DNA from: Priestia megaterium
GTDB lineage: Bacteria; Bacillota; Bacilli; Bacillales; Bacillaceae_H
Reading direction: 5' to 3'
Assembly (NCBI GenBank): GCA_008180335.1
Contig: VTEF01000002.1
Location: 371,973-435,972 of the forward strand
Length of the DNA stretch: 64,000 nt
A program made the translations under genes and the position numbers. The first letter of the stretch is position 1, and every line of letters starts with the position of its first letter. The notes beneath the pieces are model-generated. The model searched no databases and was not told the DNA's origin. It was given only the letters and a program-made list of their open reading frames with translations. Below, in pieces: positions 1-7,990 of this stretch.

Positions 1-2
1 GC

Positions 3-362
3 GGCATTTCTCTCGCAGATGCCCTTCAATCGCTGCATGAAGCATTTGATTTATATGTGCCGAAATACAAAGGAGACTGCATTCGGACGTTTGCATATGT
101 GAAGCAGCATATTTTTTATAAAGCTTCTGTTCAAAAAAAGCGTAAAAAGACAGCTCAAAATCAGGCGTACTCGTCTAAACCCAAGCGGCAGAAGCTGATT
201 CGAAAAGAGATGGTCCCTGACTGGTTAAAAGACATTCAAAAACCAGAAGCGCCTGAGCCGACCATTTTTATAAGTGATGCTCATTTTGAAGAAGAAAAAC
301 GTAAACTTGTCGAAAGTTTACGAGAGTTAGAGAGAGAACTGAAAAATGGTGCAGCGAGATGA
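3..362 (+). CDS. C-terminal part of a replication-protein-like ORF (cut by window edge)
   Basis: The frame is open from the first bases of the window, so this is the C-terminal ~119 residues of a longer protein. An internal GTG at 57 is not needed as a start. The readable part has a helical segment with the motif FAYVKQHIFYK. A Lys/Arg-rich linker follows (KKRKKTAQ, KPKRQK), and the tail is acidic and helical (FEEEKRKLVESLRELEREL). That layout resembles the C-termini of DnaD-like or plasmid/phage replication proteins in Bacillus, but no diagnostic motif is visible and I do not assign a family. It stands alone, with about 180 bases before the next gene. Its frame is real by composition; its function is a weak guess. 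Confidence 0.55.
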   Translation, partial: GISLADALQSLHEAFDLYVPKYKGDCIRTFAYVKQHIFYKASVQKKRKKTAQNQAYSSKPKRQKLIRKEMVPDWLKDIQKPEAPEPTIFISDAHFEEEKRKLVESLRELERELKNGAAR

Positions 363-540
363 ACTCATCCATTTTTGGTAACGCTTTACACAATCTGGTT
401 AGGATAGGGGAATTTGAGTAAAAGTCTTCCAGATATGCACTCTTTCTTTACTAAAACGATACATTCTGCACATATTTTCTTAATACTGCTCCCATAAAAT
501 TAATCTGTATAAAACTTTAGTACATCGGAGGTTTAGACAA

Positions 541-2118
541 ATGTTAAAAGTGTTCAAGTCAATGACAATTTTGGCTTTAGGTTTTACCATCTTGGCCCAA
601 GGTACACCGGCTGATGCAAAAGAAACAAGAGGGCATCATGAAAGAGGGCATCATGAAAGAGGTCAATGGCTGAAAGGTGAATACCATGCTCATACTACTC
701 AGTCTGATGATGCACAGCAGTCTCAGACTCTTGAACTTTTGTTAGATCAGGCATTTGACAAGTATGATATGGATTGGATGGCTGTTTCAGATCATTTGAG
801 AATGTCTTCGCGAGATGCGGATGGAAACGTGATTCCAGGAGGACCGATTCCATTTTCTCAAGGAATGATTCAGTATCAAGCACCGAAAATTAAACAGCTG
901 CTAGATGAAGGAAAGTATAAAAATAAAATTATCTTTTCCGGATTCGAATGGGACATGCCTGCTTATGAACATGTCGGCATTGGAATTTTAGGTAAAGAAG
1001 CAGGATCGATGGAAAGCTTAAAAGCAGCAAATCAATTTGAGTACTTGTTTACAGACCGCGATGAAAAGATGTTTAATCCGCAAGATGTAGCAGCATGGAA
1101 AGCGCAGGATGAAAGAGCTTATACGACGTCTCAAGACGCTCGTAAAGCGTTGGCTTGGCTTGAAAAAAATTATAAAAACACGAGTTTTGCAATTTTGAAC
1201 CACCCGTCAAGAAAAAGAGTGTACACGATTGCAGATTTCCGTGACTTTAATAATATCGCTCCGACTGTAGCATTTGGATTTGAAGGAATGCCTGGTAATC
1301 AAATGGAACCGGATCGAGGCGGACTGAATTTGACTACTCCGGAAAACCGTACTTACGGCGGTTCTGATTACATGCTTGCGAAGGTTGGAGGCACATGGGA
1401 TGCGCTTCTTGGAGAAGGAAGAAGATTCTGGAATTTCTCAAATTCAGATTCTCACTTTGAAATCAGCGACAATCGTCTTTATTCAAGCGGATACTGGCCT
1501 GGTCAGTACTCTAAAAACTATACATGGATAGAAGGCTCTACGGCACAGGATGTTTTAGAAGGTATGCGCTCTGGAAAATCGTTCTCTGTATATGGCGATT
1601 TAATTAATAAGCTTGATTTCCAAGCGAGAAGCGGAAGAAACGATGCAGAAATGGGCGAAGAGCTTCAAGTGAAAGAAGGAAAAATGGTTAAAATTACAAT
1701 CCGTTTTAAGAGTCCTAAAAAGAATAACAATGGCGACCGAGTTAAAGTAGATCACGTAGACTTAATTGCAGGTGATGTAACAGGCAAGGCGGTACCTGGC
1801 ACGGATGCTTATAACAAGGATACAAATGATACAACTAAAGTCGTAAAACGTTTCACAAGCAAAGACTGGAAAACAGATCGTGACGGCTACAATGTTATTA
1901 CGTATAAAGTGAAGGTGAAAAAGGATCAATATTTCCGTTTAAGAGGAACGAATCTTGGCTTGAACGTACCGGGAGAAACACTTAACGGTGAACCTCTGAT
2001 TGATCCTAAGACGGATATTGAAGACAACGAAACTCGTTTTGCAGCTATTAATAAGCGAAACTATCAAGATTTATGGTTCTATTCTAACCCTATCTTCGTA
2101 GATGTAAAGAATAAGTAA
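541..2118 (+). CDS. Secreted PHP-domain metal-dependent phosphoesterase-like protein
   Basis: A 525-residue exported protein. The first ~27 residues form a signal peptide (MLKVFKSMTILALGFTILAQ, then a processing region near TPADAKE). A short His-rich tandem repeat follows, with GHHER twice. The body has PHP-family metal-ligand motifs: GEYHAHTTQSD (~46-56), DWMAVSDHL (~78-86), NHPSR (~220) and NSDSHFE (~300). PHP proteins are metal-dependent phosphoesterases; the substrate here is unknown. The C-terminal ~170 residues are a separate beta-rich, Lys-rich region that could bind a surface or carbohydrate. The start is ATG at 541 with GGAGG nine bases upstream. It is monocistronic, with a terminator right after it. 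The family call is good; the physiological role is open. Confidence 0.8.
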   Translation: MLKVFKSMTILALGFTILAQGTPADAKETRGHHERGHHERGQWLKGEYHAHTTQSDDAQQSQTLELLLDQAFDKYDMDWMAVSDHLRMSSRDADGNVIPGGPIPFSQGMIQYQAPKIKQLLDEGKYKNKIIFSGFEWDMPAYEHVGIGILGKEAGSMESLKAANQFEYLFTDRDEKMFNPQDVAAWKAQDERAYTTSQDARKALAWLEKNYKNTSFAILNHPSRKRVYTIADFRDFNNIAPTVAFGFEGMPGNQMEPDRGGLNLTTPENRTYGGSDYMLAKVGGTWDALLGEGRRFWNFSNSDSHFEISDNRLYSSGYWPGQYSKNYTWIEGSTAQDVLEGMRSGKSFSVYGDLINKLDFQARSGRNDAEMGEELQVKEGKMVKITIRFKSPKKNNNGDRVKVDHVDLIAGDVTGKAVPGTDAYNKDTNDTTKVVKRFTSKDWKTDRDGYNVITYKVKVKKDQYFRLRGTNLGLNVPGETLNGEPLIDPKTDIEDNETRFAAINKRNYQDLWFYSNPIFVDVKNK

Positions 2119-2197
2119 AACATTATTGTCAGAACAAAGGCAATAGAGAGCATGATAGCAAATTGAATGGCCCCTATAAGAAATTTGTGTGTTGCGT

Positions 2198-2227
2198 AAA
2201 CTCCACCTGTAAAGGTGGAGTTTTTCT
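2198..2227 (+). terminator. Rho-independent terminator after the PHP protein
   Basis: ACTCCACC and GGTGGAGT form an 8-bp stem around a six-base loop, followed by TTTTTCTT. It separates the PHP gene from the RNA gene downstream. Confidence 0.9.
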
Positions 2228-2263
2228 TATAAGAAAAAGATATACGTAAATGAAACTAAACAA

Positions 2264-2293
2264 TTGTCATTACTTTCCCTGTTTTGCTATAAT
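2264..2293 (+). promoter_or_regulatory. Sigma-A promoter of the tRNA-like RNA
   Basis: TTGTCA (2264-2269), an 18-base spacer and TATAAT (2288-2293), with TGC just before the -10 (extended -10). Transcription would start about 2300, only a few bases before the tRNA-like 5' end at 2305, as for many stable RNA genes. Confidence 0.8.
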
Positions 2294-2304
2294 CTAGTAA
2301 AAAC

Positions 2305-2499
2305 GCCTCCGTAGCTCAGAAGGGAAGAGCGCCGGAAAACATTGTCGTTACCGGGTCGCAAGGTGAGGGTTTCAGAAGCACCGAAAAGCAAACAGAGCTG
2401 AAACGGGTGAAATTCCCGTTGGTGAAAGTCCGTAGGGAAGCGTGTTTCCCCAAGCCTATGCTTACCAAAGGAGTACGGGTTCGAATCCCGTCGGGGGCA
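2305..2499 (+). ncRNA. tRNA-like RNA with a ~120-nt structured insertion
   Basis: The ends form a canonical tRNA. The acceptor stem is GCCTCCG (2305-2311) with CGGGGGC (2492-2498), containing one U-G pair, and the discriminator is A2499. A TA linker leads to the D arm GCTC-AGAAGGGAA-GAGC (2314-2330). The T arm is ACGGG-TTCGAAT-CCCGT (2475-2491) with the standard TTCGAAT loop. CCA is not encoded. Between D and T arms lie ~144 nt instead of the usual ~45. They can fold as CCGG(2332-2335)/CCGG(2351-2354); GTTTCAG(2369-2375)/CTGAAAC(2398-2404); AACGGG(2402-2407)/CCCGTT(2415-2420), which shares bases 2402-2404 with the preceding stem; GGGAA(2435-2439)/TTCCC(2446-2450); and TTGGT(2419-2423)/ACCAA(2464-2468). 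No normal seven-base anticodon loop with U33 can be drawn. It has its own strong promoter. It may be an intron-bearing tRNA, a tRNA-derived regulatory RNA or a decayed tRNA. The group I core motifs I know are not visible and it is shorter than known group I introns. Confidence 0.75.
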
Positions 2500-2555
2500 T
2501 TTTCGTAAAAGAACAGTCAAATTTGCCAGTTTCATAAGCTTGTATGTACACAAAA

Positions 2556-2600
2556 AAAGAAGCATCTTTAAGTATTGAAATAGCTTAAAGATGCTTCTTT
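2556..2600. terminator. Bidirectional terminator between tRNA-like RNA and rluF-like gene
   Basis: AAGAAGCATCTTTAAG pairs perfectly with CTTAAAGATGCTTCTT around an 11-base loop. Leftward it ends in a run of seven T, so it ends the pseudouridine synthase transcript. Rightward the T tract is weaker (TTT then CATTG) and may end the tRNA-like RNA at about 2600. Confidence 0.85.
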
Positions 2601-2620
2601 CATTGTGCTAACCGCTTAGT

Positions 2621-3340
2621 TTAGTACCACTCTTTTGGTTCATAGTTTAACTGTTTAAACAGCTGTGTGCGTTCTTTCTTTGTTAAATCACGCCATTGTC
2701 CAACAGGCAGGTTGTTCAAGTGGATGTTCATAATTCGTGTGCGCTGCAATCTGTACACTTCATACCCTAACACTTCGCACATGCGGCGGATTTGCCGGTT
2801 TAATCCTTGTGTTAAGATGATTTGAAATTCAAACTTAGACAGCTGTGTTACTTTGCAAGGGAGTGTTTTGGTCCCTAAAATTCGAACGCCTTCTGCCATT
2901 TGTTTTAAAAATTCAGGCGTAATTGGCTTGTCTACTGACACAATATATTCTTTCTCATGCTTATTTTCAGCGCGTAAAATTTCGTTTACGATATCGCCGT
3001 CGTTAGTCAGGAGGATTAAGCCATCTGAATCTTTATCAAGTCTCCCGATATGGTGAATGCGTAAAGGGTGATTGACTAAATCAATGATGTTTCCCTTTAC
3101 TTTCTTTTCACTTGTGCTTGTAATCCCAACCGGTTTATTTAAAGCAATGTAGACATTGTTGCGAGCAAGTCTAATGGGATCGCCGCTTACGCGCACATCA
3201 TCTCCTGGCTGAACTTGGCTCCCTATTTTTGCAATCTTGCCGTTAATCGTTACTCGGCCTTCACTAATTAATTTATCTGCGCCGCGTCTGGATGCTTTTC
3301 CAGACTCGCTAATGTATTTATTGATTCGCAGGTTAATCAC
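2621..3340 (-). CDS. rluF: RluF-type 23S rRNA pseudouridine synthase
   Basis: Converts uridine to pseudouridine in RNA. The closest resemblance is to RluF, which in E. coli modifies 23S rRNA U2604. An N-terminal S4 RNA-binding domain ([20 protein letters not shown], ~5-24) is followed by the RsuA/RluB/RluF catalytic domain. The catalytic-Asp motif [10 protein letters not shown] is at ~98-107 and the [11 protein letters not shown] motif at ~178-188. At 239 residues it is somewhat shorter than E. coli RluF (290). The start is uncertain: GTG at 3340 has only a weak Shine-Dalgarno, and homologues usually begin at the RINKYI segment, four codons later. The 5' leader carries a bulged hairpin (3366-3399). 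Family call firm; the exact target uridine is inferred. Confidence 0.88.
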   Translation of the reverse strand: MINLRINKYISESGKASRRGADKLISEGRVTINGKIAKIGSQVQPGDDVRVSGDPIRLARNNVYIALNKPVGITSTSEKKVKGNIIDLVNHPLRIHHIGRLDKDSDGLILLTNDGDIVNEILRAENKHEKEYIVSVDKPITPEFLKQMAEGVRILGTKTLPCKVTQLSKFEFQIILTQGLNRQIRRMCEVLGYEVYRLQRTRIMNIHLNNLPVGQWRDLTKKERTQLFKQLNYEPKEWY

Positions 3341-3640
3341 ATCCGTATCTTTATAAATTTATCTCTCTTCAACGGGCTATAAGCTCCCGCTGATTGAAGT
3401 TCTATGCAACGCCTGCCTCATTATCATAAAAGGGAAGTCGTTGTGATTCTGTACAGCATTAATATCTTAACACGACATGTAGATCCCGTCAGTTGTTAAT
3501 TTCATCTTTCTTTTAAAAATACACCATTTAAAGATGCATTTGCAACAAAGCCTGCATTTGTCTGTCAATCATGAAGCAATCTGTATCGTAAAAATGTGCT
3601 TATATGCTGGCTGCAAACGTATCAGCAGGAGAGAGTGAAT
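3341..3640. other. Non-coding stretch with a bulged hairpin in the rluF leader
   Basis: In the leftward direction the leader contains CTTCAA/TTGAAG and GCGGG-type arms (GGG/CCC) around a short loop, with a four-base bulge, at about 3366-3399. I see no ORF, repeat or clear promoter in the rest. Confidence 0.4.
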
Positions 3641-3754
3641 ATGTCTTGTTTTCAAGGCTCTGATGTGAAAACTGTAAAGGAACTGAAGCTTCACTTAAGG
3701 AATAACCGTATACACCATGTCAAGAGGCTGGATAAATCTGTTATACTTGTATGA
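3641..3754 (+). CDS. Possible 37-residue small protein
   Basis: ATG at 3641 is preceded by GGAGAGAG at a suitable distance. The frame encodes 37 residues (begins MSCFQGSDVKTVKELKLHLR, ends KSVILV) and stops with TGA at 3752-3754. It is basic, with an amphipathic helix-like middle, and has no recognisable family. Support is limited to the ribosome-binding site and plausible composition. It may be a chance ORF in the leader of the downstream esterase gene. Confidence 0.3.
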   Translation: MSCFQGSDVKTVKELKLHLRNNRIHHVKRLDKSVILV

Positions 3755-3981
3755 TATTAATCGTTGGATACATAGCTATTTTTGTAGAAAGGCAGTAAAA
3801 TAGAAAAGGAAATAAAATGAAGATGAGGTTATTAGCAGGAAAAAATCCTGCAAAATTGAGAGTGAAATGAAATAAATGCACAAAATCAGACTCTGGCTGC
3901 AGCAGATTGAGTAACGGTCATTGTTAAGTTAATGCGTATGGAGTTTTACGGACTATTTTATAAAAAGAAAGGTTGAGTGAA

Positions 3982-5010
3982 GTGACAACAAAGAAAAAGT
4001 TTTATCAGAAAAAGCGATGGATGATTCCCATCTCTGCGATCTCAATCGTTGTTATTCCGCTATTGCTTTTATTGATTATTGGCCAGTTTACACCTGCGCT
4101 TAACGCTTTAATAATCAAGCAGCTTTTTGAAGCGGATTCTTTTGCAGCGCCGAAGAATATTGAAACGATAAAAAAACAAGTTAAGGTTGAAAAAGATATT
4201 GTGTATGCTGAGGATGGAATTGAAAACAGCTTTTTAGATATCTATTATCCGAAAAATGCTAAGAAGGATCTCCCTGTGATCATGTGGATACATGGAGGCG
4301 GGTTTGTATCAGGCAGTAAAGAACAAACACAAGAATATGGCATGGCATTAGCGAACGAAGGTTATGTAGTAGCAAATATAAACTATGCGATTGCGCCTGG
4401 TCAACAATATCCGGGGCCAGTCATTCAAGCCAATCAGGCGCTTAAGTACCTTCAGAATAACGTAGATAAATACGGGGGCGACATGAGCCGCTTGTTCATT
4501 GGCGGAGATTCAGCAGGCGCTCAAATTGCCAGCCAAACAGCAGCCGTTATCTCGAATGAAGAGCTGGCTAAGACGATGGGGCTTCAGCCTTCTGTTGATA
4601 ACGAACAGTTAAAAGGAGCTCTTTTATATTGCGGCCTTTATAACATGGATAGAATGGGGAAATCAGAGAAGTCTCCAGTGCTGAAGGCTGGGGTTCAGAC
4701 GGTGCTTTGGTCATATACAGGCGTAAAAGACTTTGCATCGTTTTCTAGACTGGATGAACTATCTACCGTCAAACAGGTCACACCTGATTACCCGCCTGCT
4801 TTTTTAACAGTTGGAGATGCTGATCCTTTAGCACCGCACTCGGTAGAACTGATAGACGTTCTTGAAAAGAATAACGTGGAAGTAGAAAGTGTGTTATTTG
4901 ATGGCACGAATACTGACTTGGGGCATGAGTATCAGTTTGATTTCACTACACCGCATGCTGAACAAACGCTCGGGAAAACACTTGAGTTTTTAAATAAACA
5001 TAGCAAATGA
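3982..5010 (+). CDS. Membrane-anchored alpha/beta hydrolase (HSL-type esterase)
   Basis: Hydrolase of the alpha/beta fold-3 (hormone-sensitive-lipase-like) group, probably a carboxylesterase. A Lys-rich N-terminus and one hydrophobic helix (~14-36) suggest it is anchored to the membrane with the enzyme outside. Oxyanion-hole motif HGGGF (~110), nucleophile motif GDSAGA (~173), an acid in GDADPLAP (~277) and a His in LGHEYQF complete the triad. I chose GTG at 3982, since AAAGG lies nine bases upstream; TTG at 3973 touches that same sequence. It is monocistronic, ended by a very strong hairpin. The substrate is not predictable from sequence. Confidence 0.8.
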   Translation: MTTKKKFYQKKRWMIPISAISIVVIPLLLLLIIGQFTPALNALIIKQLFEADSFAAPKNIETIKKQVKVEKDIVYAEDGIENSFLDIYYPKNAKKDLPVIMWIHGGGFVSGSKEQTQEYGMALANEGYVVANINYAIAPGQQYPGPVIQANQALKYLQNNVDKYGGDMSRLFIGGDSAGAQIASQTAAVISNEELAKTMGLQPSVDNEQLKGALLYCGLYNMDRMGKSEKSPVLKAGVQTVLWSYTGVKDFASFSRLDELSTVKQVTPDYPPAFLTVGDADPLAPHSVELIDVLEKNNVEVESVLFDGTNTDLGHEYQFDFTTPHAEQTLGKTLEFLNKHSK

Positions 5011-5072
5011 TAATCGGTTAAAAGTCATTCATAGCATCTATTGTGGCTAAACTTTATACGAAGCCAAAAGAT

Positions 5073-5130
5073 GAAGGAGTGTGAATCCATATGTTTAGCA
5101 ATTATGGATTCATGCTCCTTCTGTTTTTTT
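5073..5130. terminator. Strong bidirectional terminator
   Basis: Long stem GAAGGAG...GAATCCATA with TATGGATTC...CTCCTTC (one TGT/ATG mismatch segment), followed by eight T on the + strand. It lies between the convergent esterase and YetF-like genes and probably serves both. Confidence 0.9.
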
Positions 5131-5186
5131 TGAGTCACTTGCAGCATTGTGAACGAGTTGTAGCAAAACCAGCTCTAAGACGTCCG

Positions 5187-5801
5187 TTATTGAAGGTAGT
5201 CAGGGTTTTGCTTTTGCTGCGTCTCGATTTCCTCAAAGATATTTGGAACACTGCCTGGCTGCTGCTGATTTTTACTTGATGAAGCTATATTTTGATTAGC
5301 AGAAGATAGAAGTGGGAAATATGAATTCATTAGCTGTTTAAATTCACCGACTGTCAAAGGTTTTGCTTCTTCTTTCAGCTCATAGCCAAGCTGCCCGTTC
5401 GGTTCAAGTGTTGCCGTTTTGACATCTTCAATTTTAGCAATCCCTTGATTACGCAATCTCATTTCTAATTGATCAACAGTTAAACGCAGTTTTTTTAAAT
5501 TTTGAATGTTTAGGCTCCCGTTTTGGATGACAATTTTAGATTTTCCTGTAATAAATTTTTCAAAAGCGTTTGATTTAAGCTGAAAATATTCTAAAAGAAG
5601 AATCGCAGCAACAAAAATAGCGGCAGCTCCAATGGCCTTAATGACACTTTGTTCAACAATTGGCTGAACAATAACAGTCCCCAGTGAAATCATGATAACG
5701 GTTTGAGCTAATGTCATTTGAGAAATTGATTTTCTTCCAGCTATTCTTAATAGCAAGATCCCAGCTACAATGAGAACAAAAGACTGCCATATAAAATCCA
5801 T
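5187..5801 (-). CDS. YetF/DUF421-family membrane protein
   Basis: A 204-residue protein with three N-terminal hydrophobic helices (~5-20, 30-50, 58-75) and a cytoplasmic alpha/beta domain (~80-160). Motifs include RIAGRKSISQMTLAQ and KIVIQNGSLN with a following LRxQGI element, as in the YetF/DUF421 proteins of Bacillus. Some members of that family are spore-membrane proteins, but I see nothing assigning a specific role. The C-terminal 45 residues are Gln/Asn/Ser-rich and low complexity, unlike the rest. It lies before a second, diverged DUF421 protein on the same strand, 125 bases away. Confidence 0.75.
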   Translation of the reverse strand: MDFIWQSFVLIVAGILLLRIAGRKSISQMTLAQTVIMISLGTVIVQPIVEQSVIKAIGAAAIFVAAILLLEYFQLKSNAFEKFITGKSKIVIQNGSLNIQNLKKLRLTVDQLEMRLRNQGIAKIEDVKTATLEPNGQLGYELKEEAKPLTVGEFKQLMNSYFPLLSSANQNIASSSKNQQQPGSVPNIFEEIETQQKQNPDYLQ

Positions 5802-5926
5802 GAGATCATCCTTTCAAAAAATGTCTTCTTTTAGGATGAACAGATGAAATTGGATTTATGCTGTGAGGCTTAAGAAAAAGTTTTAAGCTGCATTTTTAGG
5901 ATTGGGACATAAGAAAGGACAGCGAG

Positions 5927-6601
5927 TTAATAGGTTTGGACAAAAAGTCCATCTTCTTCGAGCCATTCTGCTAAGAAAACGTCATTGTAGTCCGAAATCC
6001 CTTGCGTCAGAAGCTGCGCTTTTAACCAAGATTCAGTAAAGCCCAAGTCGTTCAATTCATCCCATAAAACTTCCCGATCCCGTATCAGTGTAACAGGAAC
6101 GTAAACGGGTTTAATCACCATATCAAAATCTTCTTGAGTCGTTTTTTGATACTTTGTCTTTTTCAAAATACTAATCGAACCGTTGGCTTCTAAATAACAA
6201 AAAGCTACTTCTCGAATGGAAAAAGTTTCGCTTTGGCGAAGCAAGCTTTGCAGCTGATTAATGTTCATTCGGTTCTTTTTCAATGCTTCCCGGTCAACGA
6301 TGCCGTTTTTGATAAGAGCAGAAGGATTTCCTTCAAACAAGCCGCGAAATGATAAATACTTTTGGCTAAGATATTCCACAGCAAAAAGTAAAACAGCCCA
6401 TAATCCCATTGAATAAATGATGTAAAAAACTCCGGTTTTCTCATCGTATAATGCGTTTCCCAAAAGTTCTCCTAGCACGACCGAAGCAATAAAAGTAAAG
6501 GGAGTAATTTGATCAATGATTTTCTTTCCAACAAATTTCACAACTATAAAAAGAAGAAAAAAACCGATAATCAGTTCAACTGTTAGGCTGATGATTTTCA
6601 T
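5927..6601 (-). CDS. Second YetF/DUF421-family membrane protein
   Basis: About 224 residues from ATG at 6601, which has GGAG ten bases upstream. An upstream TTG at 6622 would add seven residues but lacks a well-placed ribosome-binding site. It has three membrane helices, the VGKKIIDQITPFTF signature, a VVLGELLGNAL segment and a soluble domain with NPSALIKNGIVD and LRQSETFSIREV, as in DUF421. The C-terminus carries an extra ~70-residue region (LWDELNDLGFTESWLKAQLL...) seen in longer YetF-like proteins. With its neighbour it probably forms a co-transcribed pair; function unknown. Confidence 0.75.
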   Translation of the reverse strand: MKIISLTVELIIGFFLLFIVVKFVGKKIIDQITPFTFIASVVLGELLGNALYDEKTGVFYIIYSMGLWAVLLFAVEYLSQKYLSFRGLFEGNPSALIKNGIVDREALKKNRMNINQLQSLLRQSETFSIREVAFCYLEANGSISILKKTKYQKTTQEDFDMVIKPVYVPVTLIRDREVLWDELNDLGFTESWLKAQLLTQGISDYNDVFLAEWLEEDGLFVQTY

Positions 6602-6768
6602 ATGGCAAGTGCTCCAATCCAATCGTAAGTTCTTTTATCTCCTTATTTATTTCCAGCTGCAGCTTGTTGTCATACATCTGTTCCATAATTTTTCTTGTTA
6701 ATCATTGATATAAACTGATTTTCTTTAATATGTATGAAAGGAAACGAATTCACTACAGGAGGAGAATC

Positions 6769-7566
6769 ATGAACAGTTATACACAAGCAGCTGTTTTTGA
6801 GCATACGTTCTGGCTTCAAGTTTTAAAAGATCATTCACAGTTTATTTTGGATGCCTTGGCTGAGAAGGAGAAAGAAGAAATCCAATCAGCTAAAACATTC
6901 GTTGAAACGTTTACGATTTTATTAGAGAGAATTAAAAGAAGCCAAACAAATTTAGAGGACCTGACCATTCAGGCAAAAACACAAGCAATAGCACTTCGGG
7001 AATTTAAGCTGTCTTTATTAGAAAAACATTTGACGACTGACTTGACGATTCATCTTACACCTACGTTCCTAAACCATATGGTGAATGAGCTTGATGAGTA
7101 TTTATTGATTCTTAGCTACTTAGAACAAAAACAAATTCCGCCTATCTTTCATGAGCTTCATCACCATTTATTATGGACTTTAGATGCTGCAGGACACGCT
7201 GGAGCAATTTCTGACAGTCTTGATGCGGTCGAAAAGAAGCTTAAGGCAAAGAGCAAGGAATTTTCGGTTCATTTTGAACAGTTTTATTTGAAAGCAGTTG
7301 AAATGACAGGGTATTTAAGAACAAATCTTGACTCCTTTCCAGCCTTAAAGAAAATGAATAAAGATGTTAAGTTAGAAATAGAGCTGTTTCAACTGTTTCT
7401 TCATGAAATTGAAGAATTAGAAATATCTAATCAAATGCTAAGCACCTTTTCAGCATTAATGGCAGATCATATGATGCGGGAAGAATGTTATTACTTAATG
7501 AAACTAGCTCAATCAACAAATACAGAGAATCCGCCGTGTAATCCGACAGCATCGGATTATCATTAA
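6769..7566 (+). CDS. DUF2935 all-helical protein
   Basis: 265 residues from ATG at 6769, which has AGGAGGAG five bases upstream; a longer in-frame ATG at 6730 has none. The sequence is almost entirely helical, with two related halves. Each has conserved Glu/His positions (FEHTFWLQVLKDHSQF at ~8-24, HAGAISDSLDAVEKKL in the second half), which suggests ferritin-like or metal-binding four-helix bundles as in DUF2935 proteins. The role is unknown; in Bacillus such proteins are often small cytoplasmic proteins near sporulation genes. It is monocistronic with a terminator following. Confidence 0.7.
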   Translation: MNSYTQAAVFEHTFWLQVLKDHSQFILDALAEKEKEEIQSAKTFVETFTILLERIKRSQTNLEDLTIQAKTQAIALREFKLSLLEKHLTTDLTIHLTPTFLNHMVNELDEYLLILSYLEQKQIPPIFHELHHHLLWTLDAAGHAGAISDSLDAVEKKLKAKSKEFSVHFEQFYLKAVEMTGYLRTNLDSFPALKKMNKDVKLEIELFQLFLHEIEELEISNQMLSTFSALMADHMMREECYYLMKLAQSTNTENPPCNPTASDYH

Positions 7567-7599
7567 GTCCGGAATTTAAATGATTGAAAAGTGAGATGA

Positions 7600-7650
7600 A
7601 TCAGCCAGAGCTCTAAATGACTGTTAGAGGTTTTGGCTGATTTATTTTTT
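7600..7650 (+). terminator. Terminator after the DUF2935 gene
   Basis: TCAGCCAGAGCTCTAA and TTAGAGGTTTTGGCTGA form a long stem followed by TTTATTTTTT. Confidence 0.85.
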
Positions 7651-7990
7651 AAAAAAGATCATGGCAGCAAATGGGCAGCTTCCTTTAAGAGCACGTTTCA
7701 TTGATCAGCAGGATAAGCCAAAAATTCTTTCATCCATAAAATCGATACACAGTCAAAAGATGAATAATAAATGAATAAAGAGCGAAAGCTAGCTTATGTA
7801 GAGTGTCAGGTGAAAAAGACAAGAGATTAAATGATAGAAAAGAAAGTTCGGTGATCTGCTGATTAAGGTTGCTCTTGTTCGTGCGGCTGAAAAAGTAAAG
7901 CTTTGATTAATAGGGGGAGATGAGATTCATCGGATGCAGGCCGCAGAAAGAGGTGCCTGTGGTCTTCGATGTTACAAAGAAGGAGGAGTC
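7651..7990 (+). other. Intergenic region upstream of the RNase J paralogue
   Basis: Holds a 37-codon ORF (7660-7773) with no ribosome-binding site, and AT-rich sequence; I see no convincing promoter hexamer pair. The strong ribosome-binding site AGAAGGAGGAG just before 7991 is the only clear signal. Confidence 0.35.

Noticed and set aside
2402-2440. Cobalamin riboswitch
   Set aside because: GGTGAAA-TCC hairpins resemble its L5 region, but there is no B12 box and the element is enclosed in tRNA arms.
2425-2445. TPP (thi-box) riboswitch
   Set aside because: CGTAGGGAAGC matches the 3' thi-box consensus, but the CTGATC/TAATGCC pyrophosphate-sensing helix and the CTGAGA motif are missing, and no thiamine gene follows.
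2305-2499. Group I intron in a tRNA
   Set aside because: The whole insertion is about 120 nt, shorter than the ~200 nt minimum known, and I find no P/Q/R/S core sequences.
2287-2565. 92-codon leftward frame over the tRNA-like RNA
   Set aside because: It is the antisense of the structured RNA (RRDSNPYSFGK is the usual false translation of a tRNA), with no ribosome-binding site.
5091-5279. 62-codon ORF at 5091
   Set aside because: It begins inside a strong terminator hairpin and overlaps the YetF-like gene on the other strand.
7660-7773. 37-codon ORF before the RNase J gene
   Set aside because: No ribosome-binding site and no recognisable features.
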